Shown piece after piece: positions 59,201 to 64,000 of a stretch of DNA of 64,000 bases (position 1 is the first letter of the stretch; the number at the start of each line of letters is the position of its first letter). Position numbers and translations under genes: made by a program. This DNA comes from Anaeramoeba flamelloides (taxonomy: Eukaryota > Metamonada > Anaeramoebidae). Under the pieces are notes generated by a model. That model was not told the DNA's origin. It made no database searches and saw nothing but the letters and a program-made list of their open reading frames with translations. Location: contig JANTQA010000023.1 of the NCBI GenBank assembly GCA_027625915.1, positions 18,972,001 through 19,036,000 on the forward strand, written 5' to 3'.

Positions 59201-61330
59201 TCATTTTTTTGATTTCCATTTTTTTAATTGTAAGGAAATATAGTAGACTTGGATATAATACACTCTTGTATTTATTAAAATATACATCTATTAATTTATA
59301 GAAATGATATGAATAATTCGGTTTTACGTATACTGTGGCACTCAAAATTGGTAAAATATACATATTCACATAAAAGAATAGAAGATTTAACGAAATACTT
59401 TTTACAACCTGATAAAGTTTCAAAAATCACAATTATTTTTAATAAATCACAATATCCTAGAAAATCATAATATTGAAGAAAAGCGTAATAATATCAAAAC
59501 CGTGATTTTTTATAAAACCATGGTAATTGTCTAAAAATCGTGATAAAAGCAAAAATATCGTGATTAAAAAGTAACTCACGAGATAATACTTTTTGACTTT
59601 TCAAGCGAATTTAACAATATTCTTAAAAAGAAAATTATTTTTTGATCAAAAAAACAGATCCTTGAGAAAAAAATTAATTCGTTTCGAAAACAAGAAAAAA
59701 GATACTTGCTTCAATCAAAGACAAGATCAAAAAGAGTCTTATTGTAAGCTTAATTTCAAAAAAAGGTCAGATTTTTCATCAGTAAAAAAATTGTTTAATT
59801 GTTTTTTTTTTTAGATAATAAAGTATTTTAATAAAGTATTTGAAGATAATAACCAATATAGATTAATATAATAAAAATATTATATAAAGATTGTATTTTT
59901 TGAAAGAAAAATGCAAAAAGAAAAAAATAATAAAAAAAAGTTTGCCACTCATTTGGAAATTTGGCTTATTTTATAATTGATTTGTCAAACGATCCATCCT
60001 TTTATATAAATGAACAGTAAGAAAAAAGTCAAATAAATAGTTTTCCATTCTATTGTGGTGCCATAAATTGTGTTGAATAAAAAGGGTTCTAAAACAACGA
60101 ACCTTTCATGCACTCTTGTGAGAATATGTATTTGGGTGAAAACCTTTTCTTTATTTTCTGAAAGTTGAAAGCAAGTTGGTTTTGAATTATTCAAAATCCC
60201 TTTTACAACAACCAAGTGATATTATCACTAATTATTAAGGTTTTTTTGGACCACTATTTTCTTATTCTTCTCTTTTGAGTCTCGTATTGTACAGTAAAAA
60301 ACACAAAGAGATAGTTTAGAGGGTTTTTTTTGATTAATCGCTAATAAGCATAAAAATTCCCTCTTTCTTCTTTTTTGGTTAATAAAAATTGTGAAAGTAA
60401 TAACCCCATTTAAAAAAAAAACACATAAATTTTATATTCAAGTGCATTGTTGAAATAGATGATTATTTGTATGATCAGAAAATTCACATTTGAGATTTTC
60501 TTTTGAAAAAAAAAATAAAAATTGAAAACAAAACAATTTTTTTTAATTACAAAAAATATCATTCTGTTAATAAAGGCTAATGTCTTTCAAAACTTTTAAA
60601 CACTTTGAAGATAATTTACAGCCCCTTCTAACACTTGAAAACATTTTTAAATGATAAAAGCGTTGTAAGTCTCCAAACTTTTTTAAAATTCAAGGGATTT
60701 TTTTTTACTATGATTTCAAAAAAATAATTTATCATTTTTTAGCGAAAAATATTTTATCGCGATTTAGTATTTTATCGTGATTTTCGATTTTTCGTGATAA
60801 AGTAAGAGTAATCGCAATTTTTTTAATATTTCTGCAACTCTATTGTTAATATTGTGATAATGAATGTTATCATCAAAACCTCTATTATTATCAACAAATT
60901 TGTTTTATCCGATCCATTGAAAACTAAAAGAAAGGAGAAAGTGTATTTGAAAAAATAAAAAAAGAAATAAATTAAACATACCTTCGTCTTCAAATTCGCT
61001 CCAACTTTCAAAGTCTGTGTCTGTTTGTTGTAACTGATTTTTTTTTGTTCCTTTTTTGTTCTTAACACTATCCTCTTTCTTTTTGATTTCTTCGTTGTCT
61101 GATGTAGTTACAGTCCAAGATCGATTATAAAAAGAATCGTTGTCACTTGTTGAGGTGATTCCTTTCACGTTTATGAGTTCATAATCCTCTTTATATTTAT
61201 CTTCTGGAGTGAATTTTAAGATTGGTACTTTTAAATTATTCTTTGTTGTTACCCATGATAATTTTTCTTGGTGTTTCAAAGTAACGCTATCAGGTGGTCG
61301 AAAGACAATTTTACTGACGAAAGGTCCCAT
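56261..61330 (-). CDS. ABHD17: ABHD17-like alpha/beta hydrolase with lysine-rich tail
   Basis: Exons are 61330-60982 and 57801-56261 (629 residues), joined across a 3180-bp intron (donor GTATGT, acceptor ACAAAAG, phase 1 on both sides). The start MGPFVSKIVFRPPDS matches the ABHD17 N-terminus. The hydrolase core follows: LNIIFSHGNG (oxyanion loop), GYSLGS with nucleophile Ser216, HGTQD with Asp280, and ADHNNIE with His309. ABHD17 enzymes remove palmitate from proteins such as N-Ras and act at membranes; this substrate is inferred by family only. About 70 residues between the first strand and the core (Ser/Asp/Lys-rich) are an insertion. After residue 334 comes about 295 residues of Lys/Asn/Gln-rich, disordered sequence (KKKKNNRKKKN), not seen in animal ABHD17; it may bind acidic lipids or nucleic acid. 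Confidence 0.87.
57802..60981. other. ABHD17-like intron with ATCGTGAT-type words
   Basis: No exon-like ORF. Two zones (59412-59585 and 60738-60830) are enriched in ATCGTGATT, ATCGCGATT and their inverse ATCACAAT/AATCACG, about a dozen in all. They may be the ends of a worn inverted-repeat element. A short (G)7 run lies near 58172. Confidence 0.5.
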
Positions 61331-62030
61331 TCTTAAGACTTCAATTTTTTTACAAGTTTTTTTTCAGAGAATTCGAAAAAGTGATTCTTTTTGTTGGAAA
61401 TGATTTGTTAAGTTCTTTTTTTTTTCTTTTTTACTGGTTTTTAAATTTTAAATAGGTTTATGATTTTGATCAGTTATAAAAAATGAAAAATAAAACTTGG
61501 GTGTTGAACTTTAAACAAGTCTCCGACTTTTATAAATCTTTGAAACGCTTTTAGACAATTTGGAAACTCTTTTATCACTTTTCAACACACCATAGTCGAA
61601 AAGTTTGGTAAAAGTCATAATTTTTTTGATTATGAAGATTTTGGTAATACAAAAATCAATTGGTTAATTGGTATTCATAAACAAGATCATATTTTGGATT
61701 AAAATATTATTAATAAAAAGTTTGACTTGTCTTTCTTTAAAAATTAAATTTATGGAACTTCGATCTGAACTTGTTTGGTGGCAAATTTGATTGTTAAGTG
61801 AGTTAATTGTTTGATATAAGATAAAATTAAAAAATATTGAAAAAATCTTGTTTCTTTAGTAAAACCTGCTTCCAAATATTAAAAAATAACTGTTTTCGTA
61901 AAAATTAGAGAAGGTAGAAAGAAATTAATAGAAACCAATTTTCAGAATAGGTTGATTTGTGTTGTTGTTGTGTTGTTCTTGGACTGATATCTCTGATTGA
62001 AATTGAATAAAATTTCATCGAATTATCTTA
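61331..62030. other. Upstream of the ABHD17-like gene
   Basis: AT-rich with GTTGTTGTGTTGTT near 61958. No gene is supported. Confidence 0.4.
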
Positions 62031-62264
62031 CTGATAAATTGCAAGAGAGGTTTTGAAATTTTTTATTAGTTTTTCCTTTTTGAAATTTTTATGATCAAGC
62101 TTTGAATAAAGCATTTTATGAAGTCAAGTGTTAAGAAACTGTGTAAAATTAGTTTTTCTTCAAAATATTCTTTTTCTGTAACTGTTTGATAAAAAATAGT
62201 TCAGAGATTTATAAAAATGGAAATTGAACTAAAAATTTTTAGAAATTTATTAGAAGATATCAGT
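62031..62264. repeat. MITE-3 copy 2
   Basis: Starts CTGATAAATTGCAAGAG and ends GAAGATATCAG, flanked by TA. Full-length match to 17961-18191. Confidence 0.8.
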
Positions 62265-62359
62265 ATTTTGAAGTGTGTAATCTGATTTTGATTTAAGATT
62301 CTTTGTTTCACTCATATTAAAAAAAGTGTAACATACAATCAAATGTAAAATAAAAAGAT

Positions 62360-62790
62360 GAAAATTTTCTGATAACTTTCCCAAAAAATCTATCAATCCT
62401 GGAATTACTGTTAATTGAAAAATAAAAGGATCAAAATTTTCATTCAGCTTTCCAAAAAAATCATCATCCCAAGTATTGTAAAAATCATCAAAGTCTGCAA
62501 TTATATCAGGTACATTAATCATTTAAGCTTTTCTTTAGGAATTAAAAAATTGAAATTATACATGATTTATACAACCTTTTTTTGGAAAGTTGAATGAAAA
62601 ATTTGTTCCCTTTATTTTTCAACAAATAGTATAATAAATCATTAAAGTACCAATTGTCAAAGATAAATTCAATAATTTAAACCTGATTTATATAATTAAA
62701 AAATTGAAAAGTTACATAATTTTAACTCCAATTTTGGAAAGCTAAATGAAAATTTTGGTCCATTTAGTTTGCAACAAATAGTATTGATAT
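62360..62790. repeat. Four-unit repeat, two on each strand
   Basis: A unit of about 50 bases (TTTTGGAAAGCTGAATGAAA then ATTTTGATCC and TTTATTTT) occurs at about 62415-62470 and 62360-62405 on the minus strand and at 62570-62630 and 62725-62785 on the plus strand; the plus copies also share CAACAAATAGTAT. The minus-strand ORF at 62250-62522 repeats FFGKLNENF / FLGKLSENF because of it and is not accepted as a gene. Confidence 0.65.
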
Positions 62791-63205
62791 GGATAATTAA
62801 ACAAATAAATATGGACTCACTTTATGCTGTTAATTTCTGATAAACCTCTTTGAGAAAAATAAATTGAAAATTGGAAATAAAAGTAAAGTTTATTATCATA
62901 AAGTAAGGAAGAGAATAGTATGATTAATTAATCGGAAAAATGGATTTAAACACTAAGAAAATCAAAAAAAAACAGAGAAGAATCCCAATAAATTTTGGTT
63001 TGCAATCCAGAAACCAAATTGCATAAAAAAAAATTCAAAATAATTTATTTTTTCATAATATGTTGTTTCCACGTTTCAAAATAAATTTTTCTTTTTTTCT
63101 TTTAAAGAAATAATCAACAACATGAAATTCATTAATTTTAAACAACCAACTTTTCTTATTAATTAATTTAATACCAACAACAACTTATCAACCTTATTTC
63201 TTCTT
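62791..63205. other. Upstream of the Arf gene
   Basis: AT-rich; the last 100 bases hold CAACAACTTATCAACC-like 5' UTR sequence less poor in C than the flanks. No defined promoter motif is visible. Confidence 0.4.
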
Positions 63206-63893
63206 ATGGGTAATTGGATTTCAAAAGCACTTTCAGGAATTGTCAACACAAAAAAAGATTGCAAAATCTTAATACTTGGTTTGGACGCAGCTGGTAAAAC
63301 AACACTCCTTTATAACCTTAAATTGGGAAAAGTTATTTCAACAATCCCTACCATTGGATTCAATGTTGAAAAATTGGAATATAAAAACCTAAATTTCACT
63401 TGTTGGGATGTAAGTGCCTTTTTTTTCTTTCTTTCTTCATTCTTTTTCATTTCCTGTTTTCTTTTTAAAACAAAACCGTTTTCAGAATCTTATCCTTACT
63501 AACTTGTTATTCTTTTTGTTTTTTGCTTTTTGTTATTATTAGATTGGTGGTCAAGAAAAAATTCGACAATTATGGAGATACTATTACCAAAATTCTGATG
63601 CTTTAATATATTTGATCGATTCAAACGATCAAGACCAAAAAAGAATCAACGAAGCACATGACGAGTTATGGAAAATGCTTGGTGAAGATGAGCTAAATGG
63701 GATTCCTGTTTTGATTTATGCAAACAAGCAAGATCTTCCCCAATCCATGGACGCTATGGAAATAAGCAAAAAATTAAATCTTTCAACAATTAGAGATCGC
63801 AAATGGTATATCCAACCATGCACTGCTGTAACAGGGGAAGGCATTTACGAAGGATTGGAATGGTTAAATAATGTAATAACATCAAAAAACTAA
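63206..63893 (+). CDS. ARF: Arf family small GTPase (Arf1-like)
   Basis: Exons are 63206-63409 and 63543-63893 (184 residues), with a 133-bp phase-0 intron (donor GTAAGT, acceptor TTATTATTAG). Arf proteins recruit coats and lipid enzymes to Golgi and endosomal membranes. Gly2 of [10 protein letters not shown] permits N-myristoylation, and the first residues form the amphipathic helix. Motifs: GLDAAGKTT (25-33), [14 protein letters not shown] (switch I), WDIGGQE spanning the splice junction (switch II), NKQD (129-132), and CTAVTGEG in place of the usual CATSGDG. Gln72 is kept. Length and spacing fit Arf1-type proteins better than Arl subfamilies, though [10 protein letters not shown] and [10 protein letters not shown] show divergence. 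The gene looks intact. Confidence 0.94.
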
Positions 63894-64000
63894 TTCATGA
63901 AAAATCTTTTTTGATTTTTATATTGATTCATTTTTAGGGAGAATTGGTCTTTGTTTAATCTGAAAATCTCAATCAAAAACAATTTTTTTTGATTATTTTT
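63894..64000. other. 3' flank of the Arf gene
   Basis: AT-rich sequence to the window end; no further gene can be judged. Confidence 0.4.

Noticed and set aside
62250-62522. 90-codon ORF with repeated FFGKLNENF-type peptide
   Set aside because: Explained by an inverted repeat array plus the end of MITE-3; no start context or homologue.

Overview
This window is very AT-rich nuclear DNA from a unicellular eukaryote that uses the standard genetic code (all supported genes end in TAA or TAG). It has spliceosomal GT-AG introns, long homopolymers, and genes typical of an amoeboid protist: Ras, Rab and Arf GTPases, a TRIM-like B-box/filamin protein, a syntaxin, an MBOAT acyltransferase and an ABHD17-type hydrolase. 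My best guess is an Anaeramoeba-like metamonad amoeba, because of the strong AT bias, the small-GTPase and B-box/filamin content and the Lys/Asn-rich proteins. An amoebozoan is possible; nothing in the sequence settles the genus.

Layout: the last exon of a Rab (+) at 2.3-2.6 kb; a TRIM-like gene (-) from 13.3 down to 5.7 kb with a 5.9-kb intron; a Ras gene (-) at 16.8-17.5 kb with a one-base frame break in its P-loop; an MBOAT lysophospholipid acyltransferase (-) at 24.9-21.0 kb with a 2.4-kb intron; a gene-poor, repeat-rich stretch at 25-41.6 kb whose only confident gene is tRNA-Ser(GCT) at 35.8 kb; two lysine-rich coiled-coil genes (+) at 41.6 and 45.0 kb; a syntaxin (-) at 55.2-48.0 kb with a 6.1-kb intron; an ABHD17-like hydrolase (-) at 61.3-56.3 kb with a 3.2-kb intron and a ~295-residue lysine-rich tail; and an Arf (+) at 63.2-63.9 kb. 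Four genes (TRIM, MBOAT, syntaxin, ABHD17) only become whole when ORFs kilobases apart are joined; in each case intron phase and protein domain order agree.

Almost everything else is short dispersed repeats. I see at least a dozen families, most with inverted ends and many folding back on themselves (MITE-like), some with TA dinucleotides at both ends as in Tc1/mariner relatives. Several copies sit inside others, and for three of these an uninterrupted copy of the host repeat is also present, which supports real insertion. A distinct set of about 75-bp hairpin modules bounded by GTTAG/CTAAC occurs in four clusters. I see no transposase, retroelement, CRISPR or viral gene that I could name.

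Functionally, the proteins lean to membrane traffic and signalling: Rab, Arf and syntaxin in vesicle budding and fusion, Ras in signalling, the MBOAT in phospholipid remodelling, and ABHD17 homologues as thioesterases acting on lipidated proteins. They have separate promoters and mixed orientation, so this is a theme and not an operon.
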